Assembly (NCBI RefSeq): GCF_004745955.1
Contig: NZ_SRLD01000005.1
Location: forward strand, 104,719 to 168,718
Direction: 5' to 3'
Length of the DNA: 64,000 nucleotides
DNA from: Hymenobacter elongatus
Lineage (GTDB): Bacteria > Bacteroidota > Bacteroidia > Cytophagales > Hymenobacteraceae
In this document: positions 25,622 to 34,381 of the stretch, piece after piece
Layout: each line of letters begins with the position of its first letter
Numbering within the stretch: the first letter of the stretch is position 1
Made by a program: the position numbers and the translations under genes
Notes under the pieces: model-generated
Told to the model about the DNA's origin: nothing
What the model saw: only the letters and a program-made list of their open reading frames with translations
Databases searched by the model: none

Positions 25622-26656
25622 TTACAGCAGCGCTATTCCGGTCGCTAGTAATTCCTGCCGAACGGCCTCCGGCCAGATGCTCACCTGCACTTCGCCGATG
25701 TGCGCCTTGCGCAGCATAAACATGCATACCCGCGACTGCCCGATGCCGCCGCCGATACTCTGTGGCAGCTCATCGGCCAGCAGCAGGCTATGAAAATGCA
25801 GGTCTTTGCGCTCGGCGCAGCCCCGCATTTCCAGCTGCCGTGTCAGGGCCGCTTTGTCCACCCGAATCCCCATCGACGACACCTCGAATGCCGTTTCCAG
25901 TACCGGGCTCCAGAGCACAATATCACCGTTCAGGCCAAAGTACCCGGCCTCGTTTGGCGTGCTCCAATCGTCGTAGTCGGGGGCGCGGCCGTCGTGGGCT
26001 TCCCCGTGGCTCAGCTCGCCACCAATGCCGATCAGGAAAATGGCACCGTATTCCTTGGCCGCTTCGTGCTCGCGCTGCTTGGGCGTGAGGTCCGGATAGC
26101 GCATGAGCAACTCTTCGGCGTAGATAAAGGTGATGGTTTCGGGCAGCACTGGCTCTATATCCGGGTATTGCTCAGCCACTTGATATTCAGTGGTTTTTAG
26201 CGCCGCGTATATTTTCTCCACCGTTGCCTGCAGGAAATCAATGCTGCGCTGGGCCGGAGTAATGTGCTTTTCCCAGTCCCACTGATCCACATAAATTGAG
26301 TGAATCGGGCTGTAGTCTTCGTCGGGGCGCAGGGCGCGCATGTCGGTGAGCAGGCCTTTGCCGGGTTCGATGCCCAGCTCCAGCAGGCGCAGGCGCTTCC
26401 ATTTGGCCAGCGAATGCACCACCACGGCGCGCTTTTCAGCCAAGGCTTTCACCGGAAAATGAACCGGCCGCTCGATGCCGTTCAGGTCGTCGTTGATGCC
26501 GGTGCCATCGAGCACGGCAATCGGGGCCGATACTTTTACGAGGTGGAGCTGGCGGCTCAGCTCGCGGGCAAACGAGTCTTTGACGAAGCTAATGGCTTCT
26601 TCGGTTTTCAGCAGCTCGGCTGGAGCTGCGGGGCGGGTGGTGATAAGTGTTTCCAT
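25622..26656 (-). CDS. asnA: Aspartate--ammonia ligase (asparagine synthetase A)
   Basis: A 344-residue protein with the class II aminoacyl-tRNA-synthetase-like fold of AsnA. It makes asparagine from aspartate, ammonia and ATP in the cytoplasm. Characteristic stretches are KVSAPIAVLDGTGINDDLNG, RAVVVHSLAKWKRL, MRALRPDEDYSPIHSIYVDQ, IFLIGIGGELSHGEAHDGRA and the C-terminal ATP-site motif ELPQSIGGGIGQSRVCMFML. The start at 26656 (METLITTRP) fits the family; the upstream extension does not. A leader ORF rich in Asn codons and a terminator hairpin lie 125-265 bases upstream, so the gene is probably controlled by attenuation according to charged tRNA-Asn. Confidence 0.95.
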   Translation of the reverse strand: METLITTRPAAPAELLKTEEAISFVKDSFARELSRQLHLVKVSAPIAVLDGTGINDDLNGIERPVHFPVKALAEKRAVVVHSLAKWKRLRLLELGIEPGKGLLTDMRALRPDEDYSPIHSIYVDQWDWEKHITPAQRSIDFLQATVEKIYAALKTTEYQVAEQYPDIEPVLPETITFIYAEELLMRYPDLTPKQREHEAAKEYGAIFLIGIGGELSHGEAHDGRAPDYDDWSTPNEAGYFGLNGDIVLWSPVLETAFEVSSMGIRVDKAALTRQLEMRGCAERKDLHFHSLLLADELPQSIGGGIGQSRVCMFMLRKAHIGEVQVSIWPEAVRQELLATGIALL

Positions 26657-26780
26657 GCGTAAGAAAAGGGTATATGAGGTGAATAAATACGTGGTGATAC
26701 CGGGCGGCAAAGGCACTACAAGGCCCCTCGCCCAAAAGGCGTTTTTTTATTTCCGAGAAGCGCTCCGTGGGAGTAAAGGC

Positions 26781-26813
26781 AAAAAAAAAGCCTTCCGAAT
26801 CACGGAAGGCTTT
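26781..26813 (-). terminator. Attenuator terminator upstream of asnA
   Basis: AAAGCCTTCCG pairs with CGGAAGGCTTT with a 5-base loop, and on the minus strand the stem is followed by nine T residues. It ends about 125 bases before the asnA start codon and points into the gene. Confidence 0.9.
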
Positions 26814-26816
26814 CAA

Positions 26817-26921
26817 TTACATTGATGTTCTTTTTTCCTTTATATGAACAACAGCCTTCCAATCCCGGAATAAATTATTATTCGAGTTATTGTTGAAAAG
26901 GACGTTGTTGAAAAGGTACAT
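26817..26921 (-). CDS. Asn-rich leader peptide of asnA
   Basis: A 34-codon ORF (ATG at 26921, TAA at 26817) too short for usual gene calling. Residues 5-16 read NNVLFNNNSNNN: eight asparagines in twelve positions, using both AAC and AAT codons. The rest is unremarkable (LFRDWKAVVHIKEKRTSM). The codons for W-K-A overlap the first attenuator segment. Position just upstream of a terminator and of an asparagine synthetase gene makes chance unlikely. The peptide itself probably has no function beyond being translated. Confidence 0.82.
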   Translation of the reverse strand: MYLFNNVLFNNNSNNNLFRDWKAVVHIKEKRTSM

Positions 26922-27052
26922 GGCTTGCGCTATTTGTCTTTGCGATGACAATAAGGAAACAATATTTTAAATATGCAACTGTTAATATGAGCGAAGCCTG
27001 TATTTTTTTTCAAAAACAACTCGCTGAAATATTCGGCTAACAGCAACGGGGC

Positions 27053-27133
27053 TAGGGTGTGTGGACAATAAGAATAAAGAACGTCATGTCGAGCATTCAG
27101 GGCTGCTTTTTCGATTATGATCCACACGCTCTA
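27053..27133. repeat. Degenerate type C palindromic repeat
   Basis: CTAGGGTGTGTGGAC on the left and GATCCACACGCTCTAG on the right are imperfect inverted copies. GTCATGTCGAGC inside recalls the type C core. The right end overlaps the stop codon of the nuclease-like gene. Confidence 0.5.
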
Positions 27134-27835
27134 GTTCACCAGGCCGTCCCGCACTTCGCGCACGGCATCGCTCATATAGGTGGGCACGTCGGCTTCGGGC
27201 AGTAGCAGCCGGAGCAGGCGCAGGTATTTGGCCCGGCCCTCCTCCAGCATGGCCGGCAGCACCTCCACCGTGTAGAGGCTAAAAGGCTCCACTTTTTGCA
27301 CGCCCACCAGCAGGAAACGGTCGGCGCGCAGGGCATCGGTATAGAAGGCGGCCTGCCGGTCATAATCGTAGCCGCTGCACTGGGCCAGGAAGTGACTGTA
27401 GTCGCGGGCCATGGTGGTTTTGAAGTCTACTATAGTGTAGCCGCGGTCGGTGGCGGGCACTACCAGATCGGCCCGCAGCTTGCAGAGCGTGTTGGTAGTG
27501 GGCTCGGAAAAAATGCAGCTGGGCTCGGGCGTGCCCGTTTCCAGGAGCGCCTGCAGCTCCGCATTGAGCCGCACCCCTTCTACCATCCACCACACCAGCG
27601 AGTCGTTGATGCCGGGCTGGCCGGGCTCGTAGAAAGACGGCTCCAGCAGGGCCGTGTGAAAGGCCGTGCCCAGGCCCAAAGCCCCACTCAGGGAGGCCGA
27701 GGACTTCTGATACCGGCCATTCAGCGCATCGCGCAGGCGCGACAAATCGGAGTTGGCAACAGCGGGCAGGGCGCGGTAATCGTCGTAGGGCAGCCGGAGC
27801 AGGTCGGGCCGGCGGAAAGAGTCAGTTGTAGGCAT
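27131..27835 (-). CDS. PD-(D/E)XK nuclease-like protein (RecE/exonuclease VIII type)
   Basis: A 234-residue protein of the PD-(D/E)XK superfamily as found in RecE-like exonucleases and DUF3799. The family features are the early helix with LGLGTAFHTALLEP (H60), the metal site D123 in KLRADLV, D137 and K139 in TIVDFKTT, and the following QAAFYTDAL helix. It would cut or degrade DNA from ends. No RecT-like annealing protein or phage gene lies nearby, so it is isolated and may be a domesticated phage gene or have another role. The start overlaps no other gene; the next upstream gene is on the same strand 143 bases away. Confidence 0.8.
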   Translation of the reverse strand: MPTTDSFRRPDLLRLPYDDYRALPAVANSDLSRLRDALNGRYQKSSASLSGALGLGTAFHTALLEPSFYEPGQPGINDSLVWWMVEGVRLNAELQALLETGTPEPSCIFSEPTTNTLCKLRADLVVPATDRGYTIVDFKTTMARDYSHFLAQCSGYDYDRQAAFYTDALRADRFLLVGVQKVEPFSLYTVEVLPAMLEEGRAKYLRLLRLLLPEADVPTYMSDAVREVRDGLVN

Positions 27836-27978
27836 AGCTAAAGTAGCAACAAGAAAAGCCGGTGCCTTGTGCCTGTACGCTACGATATTTCGGGCGCAGC
27901 GCGGTCCGATTGGCTGGTTTCAGGGCGGCACTGCTGCTCCCCGGATGCAGCACCAGCCCCACCACGAGTGGAATAGGA

Positions 27979-30579
27979 TTACAGGAGCAGTTTCTCCGCC
28001 CGAAACAAATCGTCGGTGGCCTGCAGGATTTTCGCGCGCAGCCGGGGATTGTACCGGGGATGCTCCTGCAAAAAACCGCGCACCGTGGCGGCCGCCGTGG
28101 GCGTGTGGTAGGCTCCAAAGGTAGCCTGCAGCCAGGAAGCCGGAAAGAAAATATCCCCCGTTTGTTGAATCTCCTCCAGTAAATCCAGGCTTTCGCGCAG
28201 GTATTTTTCGGAAGCCTCGGCGCGCAGCGGATGGTGCAGGTAGCCCAGCGCGGCAGTTACCCAGGCTTCTTTTTCCCGGTTTTTGGACTCCTTAAGCGAC
28301 GCAAAAAAAGCATCTCGGGTCTTTACATCATCCGCCAGCGCGGGCAGCATAAATTCCAGACGTTTTTTCCGGTCTGCATTCCTGATACGGCCTAGCTGCT
28401 GGGCCAGAATGCGCGGGTCGGCGGCGTAGTTTCGTACGGCCAGGGCCAGGGCCAAAGCGGTGTAGTCATCTTCGGTCAGCTTCACGCCGGCGGGCGCTTG
28501 TTCTTTCGCCCACACCTGGTAGAGCCGTTCCTGGGCCTGCAGTGTGAGGGCAATATTCTGGTAGGTTTTGAAAAGCAGCTTTTTGCTATTCGAGGCTGTG
28601 TGCTGCTGCATTGCCTGCCACACTTCCTTCTCCAGCGCCGCCGCCAGCGCGGGGCGCGCCGCCGGTTTGGTAAAGCGCCAAAAAACATCCGTCAGCTGGC
28701 CCGTCAGCAGCTTGAGGTTGAGTTCCTCCGGCTCACGGGTAAGTCCCTGGCGGGCTACCTCCAGCAGCTGGCCCGGCGTGACACCGCCGCTGGTGAGCAT
28801 ATTTTCGTACAGATTGATGTAGGCCGAAGCCCGCGCCACTGGGTTTTGCAGCACAAACACCTGGGTTTGCACGAGCGTGTCGGCAGGAAATACGCCGTAG
28901 CCCAGCCCCGTAGAGTTAAACAAAATATACTCGGGAGCCGGCTCGCCCTCGGCGCTGCGCAGCAGCACTTGCGCCTGGTTCATATTTACCGTTAGCTCCT
29001 TGCTGGTGGCGGGGTACACCAGTGTTATTTCGAACAGTTGGGGCCACAGCCGAGCCGAGGTATCTTCCGCTTTTTGGGTGATAACGAGCTGCGTTATTTT
29101 CCCGGCTTTGGTGGTCAGCTGGTGGGTGAAAACGGGCCGGCCGGGCTGGTTTACCCACACCTGATTCCAGGCCTGCAAATCGGCGGGCGTGTGCGCGTCC
29201 AGCAGCCGAATCAGGTCGGGCCAGGTGGCATTGCCGTGGGCATAAGTGCGCAGGTATTCCTGCAAGCCCCGCTGAAAGGATTCCGGCCCCATCAGCCGCT
29301 CCAGCTGCCGCATCATGATGGGCGCTTTGTGGTAAATAATATTGCCGTACAGGGAGCCCGCATCCTGCAGATTTTCCAGCGGCTGCCGAATCGGATTGGC
29401 CCCGGCAGTACGGTCGACACCGTAGGCGGCCGGAAAATGGTCGATGACAAATTTCAGGTTATAGTTGGAAGTCGGAACGGCAATCTGCGTGATTTTATCG
29501 GCCATGAAATTGGCAAATACCTCCTTCATCCACACGTCGTTGAACCACTGCATCGTCACCAAATCGCCGAACCACATGTGAGCCGTTTCGTGGGCAATCA
29601 GGCTGGAGCGGGCCAGCTTCTGATCCTGGGTCGCGCCTTCGTCCAGAAACAGCGTGGAGGCTTTGTAGTCAATGGACCCGACGTGTTCCATGCCGCCGTA
29701 CTGAAAGTCGGGAATGGCTACGAAATCGAACTTCTGGAAGGGATATTTCAGGCCCGTGTACTCCTGCATAAACGCCAGCGCGTCGGCATGAATCTGGAAG
29801 ATGGGCGTGACGCTCTGCTGCAGTTTTGCGGGGTCGGTTTCGCGGTGCAGAAACTGCATGGTGCGCCCGCTTAGCTGGCGGGTGAGGCGCGTAAACTTGC
29901 CGGCCGCAAACGAGAACAAGTACGTGCTAATGGTGTCGGAATTGGCGAAGCGAAACGTGGTGCGACCGGCCGTCGTCACCGAGTCGCGCAGGGGCCCGTT
30001 GGCCGATGCCTGCCAGCCCCGCGGCACGGTCAGCGTCAGGGCAAAAGTGGCCTTCAGATCCGGCTGATCGAACACGGGAAAAACCGTGCGGGCGCGGTCG
30101 GGTACCAGCAGCGTGTAGAGGTAGTCATCGTTGCGGTTCAGGGACAAGTCGCCGGCCGTAAACTGGCACTCCAGCCGGTTGGCTCCCACCTTCAGCAGAG
30201 CCGCCGGAATGATGATATGCTCGGCGCGAAAATCAAGCGGAGCGGCCTGGCCATTCACTACAAGGCGTTGCAGATGGTCGGCCTTTTCCTTGAAATCCAG
30301 CTGCAGCGGCTGGCTGTTTTCGCGCAGCCTGAACGTCACCATTTCGGTGGCTTGCACGGGTTCCTGCCTGGCAGCCGGCACCTGCAGCGCCAGCGTGTAG
30401 GCCAGATTCGTGACTACCTTTTTGCGAAGCTCCGCCAGCTGCTGGCTGACGCCTTTCTCCACCGGCACTACTGGCACCGCTGCCGCTTGCGTAGCCGCTA
30501 TGCGGTGCTGGCAAGCGCCGGCCAGCACCCCGCAGAGCAGCAGCGTAATCGTTCTGGGAGAAGTCAATTTGTATTTCAT
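27979..30579 (-). CDS. M1-family aminopeptidase lipoprotein
   Basis: An 866-residue zinc aminopeptidase. A lipobox LAGAC (Cys 23) indicates a membrane-anchored form facing the periplasm or surface. The N-terminal beta domain (about 60-250) includes VFPVFDQPDLKATFALTLTV. The exopeptidase motif is GGMEH at 295-299, and the zinc motif HETAH (330-334) is followed by E353 in DVWMKEVFANF. The C-terminal helical domain is complete. It should remove N-terminal residues from peptides. Only 51 bases separate its start from the divergent pxpB, so both promoters lie in that gap. Confidence 0.93.
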   Translation of the reverse strand: MKYKLTSPRTITLLLCGVLAGACQHRIAATQAAAVPVVPVEKGVSQQLAELRKKVVTNLAYTLALQVPAARQEPVQATEMVTFRLRENSQPLQLDFKEKADHLQRLVVNGQAAPLDFRAEHIIIPAALLKVGANRLECQFTAGDLSLNRNDDYLYTLLVPDRARTVFPVFDQPDLKATFALTLTVPRGWQASANGPLRDSVTTAGRTTFRFANSDTISTYLFSFAAGKFTRLTRQLSGRTMQFLHRETDPAKLQQSVTPIFQIHADALAFMQEYTGLKYPFQKFDFVAIPDFQYGGMEHVGSIDYKASTLFLDEGATQDQKLARSSLIAHETAHMWFGDLVTMQWFNDVWMKEVFANFMADKITQIAVPTSNYNLKFVIDHFPAAYGVDRTAGANPIRQPLENLQDAGSLYGNIIYHKAPIMMRQLERLMGPESFQRGLQEYLRTYAHGNATWPDLIRLLDAHTPADLQAWNQVWVNQPGRPVFTHQLTTKAGKITQLVITQKAEDTSARLWPQLFEITLVYPATSKELTVNMNQAQVLLRSAEGEPAPEYILFNSTGLGYGVFPADTLVQTQVFVLQNPVARASAYINLYENMLTSGGVTPGQLLEVARQGLTREPEELNLKLLTGQLTDVFWRFTKPAARPALAAALEKEVWQAMQQHTASNSKKLLFKTYQNIALTLQAQERLYQVWAKEQAPAGVKLTEDDYTALALALAVRNYAADPRILAQQLGRIRNADRKKRLEFMLPALADDVKTRDAFFASLKESKNREKEAWVTAALGYLHHPLRAEASEKYLRESLDLLEEIQQTGDIFFPASWLQATFGAYHTPTAAATVRGFLQEHPRYNPRLRAKILQATDDLFRAEKLLL

Positions 30580-30630
30580 AGCAGCTTGCGCGTAACTAGC
30601 ACCGATGACAGACCTGGGCCGGGCACAAAA

Positions 30631-31347
30631 ATGAGCAATCCAATTCAGCTTTACCCGCTGGGCGACGCGGCTATCGTGCTAAAATTTGGCGACACCATTG
30701 CCCTGCCTACCCACCACGCCATCCGGGCCGTGTGCGCCCACCTCGACGAGCATCCGGTGCCGGGGCTGGTAGAATACGTGCCGGCCTTTACGACGCTCAC
30801 CCTGTACTACGACCCCTGGCATTTCAGTGCCCACGGCCGCCTCGACCCCTATGCCGGCGTAACAGCCGCCGTGCGTCAGCTCCTGGCTCACATTCAGAAT
30901 GCGGCCCCCCGGCACGCGCCCAGGCTGCTGAAAATACCCGTGTGCTACGCCCCCGAATTCGGCCCCGATCTGGAAGTTGTGGCCTCCCACAGCCACTTGC
31001 TGGCCGAGGAAGTAATTGCGCGGCACAGTGGGGCCGAGTACGTGGTGTATATGATTGGCTTCGCGCCCGGCTTCCCGTATCTGGGCGGCATGGATGCCCG
31101 TATTGCCGCCCCGCGCAAGGACCAGCCCCGCACCCTCGTCCCGGCGGGCGCGGTGGGCATTGCCGGCACCCAAACCGGCATTTACTCCATCCCCACGCCC
31201 GGCGGCTGGCAGCTCATCGGCCGCACGCCCCTGCGGCTCTTCGACCCGCACCGCGCCCAGCCCAGCCTGTTGCAGGCCGGCGACCAGCTGCGTTTTGTTC
31301 CCATCACCGAACGGGAGTTTGGCCAGCACCAGCGGCATGAGTCTTAG
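30631..31347 (+). CDS. pxpB: 5-oxoprolinase subunit PxpB
   Basis: A 238-residue protein of the KipI/PxpB family. Typical stretches are LYPLGDAAIVLKFGD at the start, PGLVEYVPAFTTLTLYYDP, YMIGFAPGFPYLGGMD and VPAGAVGIAGTQTGIYSIPT. With PxpC and PxpA it forms the prokaryotic 5-oxoprolinase, which hydrolyses 5-oxoproline to glutamate using ATP and so repairs an unavoidable damage product of glutamine and glutamate. Its last codons overlap the pxpC start by 11 bases, pointing to translational coupling. Confidence 0.93.
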   Translation: MSNPIQLYPLGDAAIVLKFGDTIALPTHHAIRAVCAHLDEHPVPGLVEYVPAFTTLTLYYDPWHFSAHGRLDPYAGVTAAVRQLLAHIQNAAPRHAPRLLKIPVCYAPEFGPDLEVVASHSHLLAEEVIARHSGAEYVVYMIGFAPGFPYLGGMDARIAAPRKDQPRTLVPAGAVGIAGTQTGIYSIPTPGGWQLIGRTPLRLFDPHRAQPSLLQAGDQLRFVPITEREFGQHQRHES

Positions 31348-32329
31348 CATTCTGCGGGCCGGTTTGCTCACCACCATTCAGGACCTGGGCCGCGTAGGCT
31401 ACCAGCGCGAAGGCATCGTGGTGGGCGGCGCAATGGACGCGGTGGCCCTGCGGCTGGCCAATGCCCTGGTCGGTAATCCGGACTCGGCAGCCGGCCTCGA
31501 AATCACGCTGCTGGGACCTGAAATCCGATTCGATGCCGACCATATTATTGCCGTAACCGGCGCCGATCTGTCGCCCACCATTCGGGGCGAGCGGGTGCGC
31601 AGCTACCGGCCGTTCCTCGTGCGGCAAGGCACCGTGCTGAAGTTTGGGGCGGCCCGCGCCGGTTGCCGGGCGTATCTGGCCGTGGCGGGCAGCTTCACCC
31701 TTCCGCGCATCATGGGCAGCCACGCTACCTACGTGCGGGCCCAGTTGGGCGGGCTGCACGGGGCGGCCCTGCAAGCGGGCGATGGTATTCCCTGCCTGGG
31801 TCCGCCACCGGGTAAGCTGCTGACGGAGCTGACGGCCCGCTTGCTGAATAAGAGCTGGGTAGAGGCGAGCTGGAGCATTGCTCCGCCGCCGGTGGCCGGA
31901 AACCCGGTTATTCGCGTGACTCAGGGGCCGGAGTACGAACTATTCCCGGCTGCCAGCCAGGCCGCGCTGTGGTCGTCGGCCTTCACCGTTTCGGCTGCCT
32001 CCGACCGCATGGGCTACCGCTTGCTGGGCCCGCCGCTGCCGCTGGTCCAGGCTCAGGAACTGCTTTCCAGCGCCGTCACTTTCGGCACGGTGCAGGTGCC
32101 GCCCGATGGCAACCCGATTGTGCTGATGGCCGACCGCCAGACCACCGGGGGCTACCCGCGTATCGCGCAGGTTATTTCCGCCGATTTTTCCCGCCTGGCC
32201 CAGGTTGCTTTAGGAAAAAGCATCACTTTTCAGGAAGTCTCCCTACCCGAAGCGCACGCCCTGTATCTGGGGCAGCAGCACACGCTTCAGCAGCTTCTCC
32301 ATACTCTTCGCCTCAAAACTTGCTCCTGA
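31337..32329 (+). CDS. pxpC: 5-oxoprolinase subunit PxpC
   Basis: A 330-residue KipA/PxpC-family protein. The start at 31337 gives [20 protein letters not shown], the family's usual N-terminus; longer frames upstream are the pxpB region in another frame. [44 protein letters not shown] and [15 protein letters not shown] are conserved. Together with PxpB it is thought to phosphorylate 5-oxoproline. It overlaps pxpB at its start and pxpA at its end (TGATG), so the three are made together. Confidence 0.93.
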   Translation: MSLSILRAGLLTTIQDLGRVGYQREGIVVGGAMDAVALRLANALVGNPDSAAGLEITLLGPEIRFDADHIIAVTGADLSPTIRGERVRSYRPFLVRQGTVLKFGAARAGCRAYLAVAGSFTLPRIMGSHATYVRAQLGGLHGAALQAGDGIPCLGPPPGKLLTELTARLLNKSWVEASWSIAPPPVAGNPVIRVTQGPEYELFPAASQAALWSSAFTVSAASDRMGYRLLGPPLPLVQAQELLSSAVTFGTVQVPPDGNPIVLMADRQTTGGYPRIAQVISADFSRLAQVALGKSITFQEVSLPEAHALYLGQQHTLQQLLHTLRLKTCS

Positions 32330-33093
32330 TGCCTCGCTACTCCGTCGATTTAAACTGTGATATGGGCGAAAGTTTCGGCACCTACACGCTTGGCCACGAC
32401 GCCGCTATTCTGCCCTTCGTAACGTCGGCCAACATTGCCTGCGGCTTTCACGCCGGCGACCCCGCAGTGATGAAGAAAACGGTGCGGCTGGCGCTGGCAC
32501 AGGGCGTTGCCATTGGGGCCCACCCCGGCCTGCCCGACCTAGTAGGCTTTGGGCGACGGGAAATGGCTGTGTTGCCCGAGGAAGCCTTCGATATGGTCGT
32601 GTACCAGATAGGGGCGCTGGCGGCCTTCGTGACGGCCGAGGGCGGGGCCATGCACCACGTGAAGCCCCACGGAGCGCTGTACAATCTGGCCGCCGTGAAT
32701 GACGGGTTGGCGGAAGCCATTGCCGAGGCGGTGTACCAAGTGAATCCGGCGCTGGTGCTCTACGGGTTAGCGGGCAGTGCCCTCGTGCGGGCCGGGCAGC
32801 AGCGGGGCTTGCGCACGGCGCAGGAAGTATTCGCCGACCGCACCTACCAGCCCGACGGCACGCTCACCTCCCGCCGCCTGCCCCACGCCCTGATTACGGA
32901 TCAGCAGCAGGCCATCGACCAGGTGGTGCGCATGGTACAACACGGCACGGTGCGCGCCCACACGGGTGAGGAGGTGGCTATTCAGGCGGATACGGTGTGT
33001 ATTCACGGCGACGGGGACCACGCGCTGGAGTTTGCGCGCCGCATTCGGGAGGTGCTTCAGAGCGCGGGCGTGCAGCTTCGGGCCGGCGTTTAA
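32329..33093 (+). CDS. pxpA: 5-oxoprolinase subunit PxpA (LamB/YcsF family)
   Basis: A 254-residue protein beginning [17 protein letters not shown], the LamB/YcsF signature. [39 protein letters not shown] and [10 protein letters not shown] supply the metal- and substrate-binding residues of the family. It catalyses the ring-opening step of the 5-oxoprolinase reaction. The start at 32329 shares its A with the pxpC stop. The NRAMP-type transporter gene follows after 13 bases, completing the operon. Confidence 0.94.
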   Translation: MPRYSVDLNCDMGESFGTYTLGHDAAILPFVTSANIACGFHAGDPAVMKKTVRLALAQGVAIGAHPGLPDLVGFGRREMAVLPEEAFDMVVYQIGALAAFVTAEGGAMHHVKPHGALYNLAAVNDGLAEAIAEAVYQVNPALVLYGLAGSALVRAGQQRGLRTAQEVFADRTYQPDGTLTSRRLPHALITDQQQAIDQVVRMVQHGTVRAHTGEEVAIQADTVCIHGDGDHALEFARRIREVLQSAGVQLRAGV

Positions 33094-33106
33094 AACGAGA
33101 GTTGAT

Positions 33107-34291
33107 ATGAAGCAAAAGCGAAATTGGAGCGTGCTGCTGGGCGCGGGTTTTCTGATGGCTACCTCCGCCGTGGGGCCCGGCTTTCTGACCCAAACCACCG
33201 TGTTTACCGAGTCGCTGGGGGCCAGCTTCGGCTTCGTCATCCTGATGTCTATCGTCATCGACATCGGCGTGCAGCTCACTATCTGGCGCGTTATTGCCGT
33301 GTCCGAAAAACGGGCGCAGGACATTGCCAACCTGGTGTTGCCGGGCCTGGGCACCTTCATTGCGCTGCTCATCTTGGGCGGGGGGCTGGCCTTCAACATC
33401 GGTAACGTGGCCGGCGCGGGCCTGGGCCTGGAGGCGCTGTTTGGCCTACCCGTGCAAACCGGCGCGGTGCTGGCGGCAGCGCTGTCCATTGGCATTTTCC
33501 TGGTAAAGGAGGCCGGCAAAGCCATGGACCGCTTCGCCCAGCTCATGGGCCTGCTCATGATTCTGATTATTATTTACGTAGCCTTCACCTCGGCTCCACC
33601 CGTGGGCGAGGCCATCGTGCGCACCTTCGCGCCCACCCGCGTCGATTTTCTGGCCATCGTCACGCTGGTGGGCGGCACGGTGGGCGGCTACATCACCTTT
33701 GCCGGCGGGCACCGCCTGCTCGATGCCGGCGTGAAAGGCGAGGCCGCGCTGCCGCAGGTTACCTCCAGCGCCTTGGCGGGAGTTTCCGTGGCCTCTATTA
33801 TCCGGGTATTTCTTTTCCTGGCCGCGCTGGGCATTGTCAGTCAGGGGCTCAGGATTGATGCGGCCAACCCGCCGGCTTCGGTGTTTCAGCTGGCCGCCGG
33901 CAACCTGGGCTACAAGCTGTTTGGCGTGGTCATGTTTGCCGCCGCCGTCACCTCGGTTATCGGGTCAGCCTACACGTCTATTTCCTTCATCAAGTCGTTC
34001 AGCCCGTACGTGGCCCGGTTTGAAAACCGGTTTATCATCGGCTTCATTACTATTTCTACTGGTGTCTTCGTCACCATCGGCAAGCCCGTCACGCTGCTGA
34101 TTCTGGCGGGGGCGCTCAATGGCTTCATTCTGCCCATTACACTGGGCATCATCATCATTGCGGCTCACCGCCGCAACATCGTGGGCGACTACCGGCACCC
34201 GCGCTGGCTTACCGCTTTCGGCATTCTGATTGTGCTGACGATGGCCGCCATCAGCCTGTATCTGGGCGCTCAGGCGCTGGCCCGGCTATAG
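33107..34291 (+). CDS. NRAMP-family-like membrane transporter linked to pxpBCA
   Basis: A 394-residue protein with about 11 hydrophobic helices. The start at 33107 gives MKQKRNWSVLLGAGFLMATS, followed by AVGPGFLTQTTVFTESLG, the helix-1 region of the NRAMP superfamily. The DPGN-type metal-binding motif of true NRAMP proteins is not present, and helix 6 lacks the MPH motif. Family members of this divergent branch (B. subtilis YcsG type) are found with 5-oxoprolinase genes. By context it may import 5-oxoproline or a related acid and not a metal ion; this is inference. A strong terminator follows. Confidence 0.82.
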   Translation: MKQKRNWSVLLGAGFLMATSAVGPGFLTQTTVFTESLGASFGFVILMSIVIDIGVQLTIWRVIAVSEKRAQDIANLVLPGLGTFIALLILGGGLAFNIGNVAGAGLGLEALFGLPVQTGAVLAAALSIGIFLVKEAGKAMDRFAQLMGLLMILIIIYVAFTSAPPVGEAIVRTFAPTRVDFLAIVTLVGGTVGGYITFAGGHRLLDAGVKGEAALPQVTSSALAGVSVASIIRVFLFLAALGIVSQGLRIDAANPPASVFQLAAGNLGYKLFGVVMFAAAVTSVIGSAYTSISFIKSFSPYVARFENRFIIGFITISTGVFVTIGKPVTLLILAGALNGFILPITLGIIIIAAHRRNIVGDYRHPRWLTAFGILIVLTMAAISLYLGAQALARL

Positions 34292-34314
34292 GCGCAGGGC
34301 TGTGGCTCGCTGAT

Positions 34315-34372
34315 GCTAGCCCAACAAAAAGCCCGGACCTTGGCCAAGGTCCGGGCTTTTCGTTGGGCTAGC
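34315..34372. terminator. Long bidirectional terminator hairpin
   Basis: GCTAGCCCAAC, then AAAAAGCCCGGACCTT, pair with the complementary segment ending at 34372 around GGCC. The stem is about 27 bp. It ends the pxp operon on the plus strand and the BNR-repeat gene on the minus strand. Confidence 0.88.
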
Positions 34373-34381
34373 ACGCCTCGC

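Larger units (their letters stand above)
26781..26921 (-). promoter_or_regulatory. asnA transcription attenuator (leader ORF, antiterminator, terminator)
   Basis: On the minus strand three segments are seen in order: segment 1 GGAAGGCT (26860-26853) within the leader ORF, segment 2 AGCCTTCC (26811-26804), and segment 3 GGAAGGCT (26796-26789) followed by nine T. Segment 2 can pair with 1 (antiterminator) or with 3 (terminator). The leader Asn codons (26874-26909) lie 14-50 bases before segment 1. A ribosome stalled there would leave segment 1 free, favouring read-through, while one reaching the stop at 26817 would cover it, favouring termination. Sequence layout is seen; the mechanism is inferred from trp- and his-type attenuators. 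Confidence 0.82.

Noticed and set aside
26930..27127. A 65-codon minus-strand ORF upstream of the asnA leader
   Set aside because: It overlaps a degenerate palindromic repeat, has unnatural composition and lacks any start signal. The Asn-rich leader ORF just downstream is the meaningful one.
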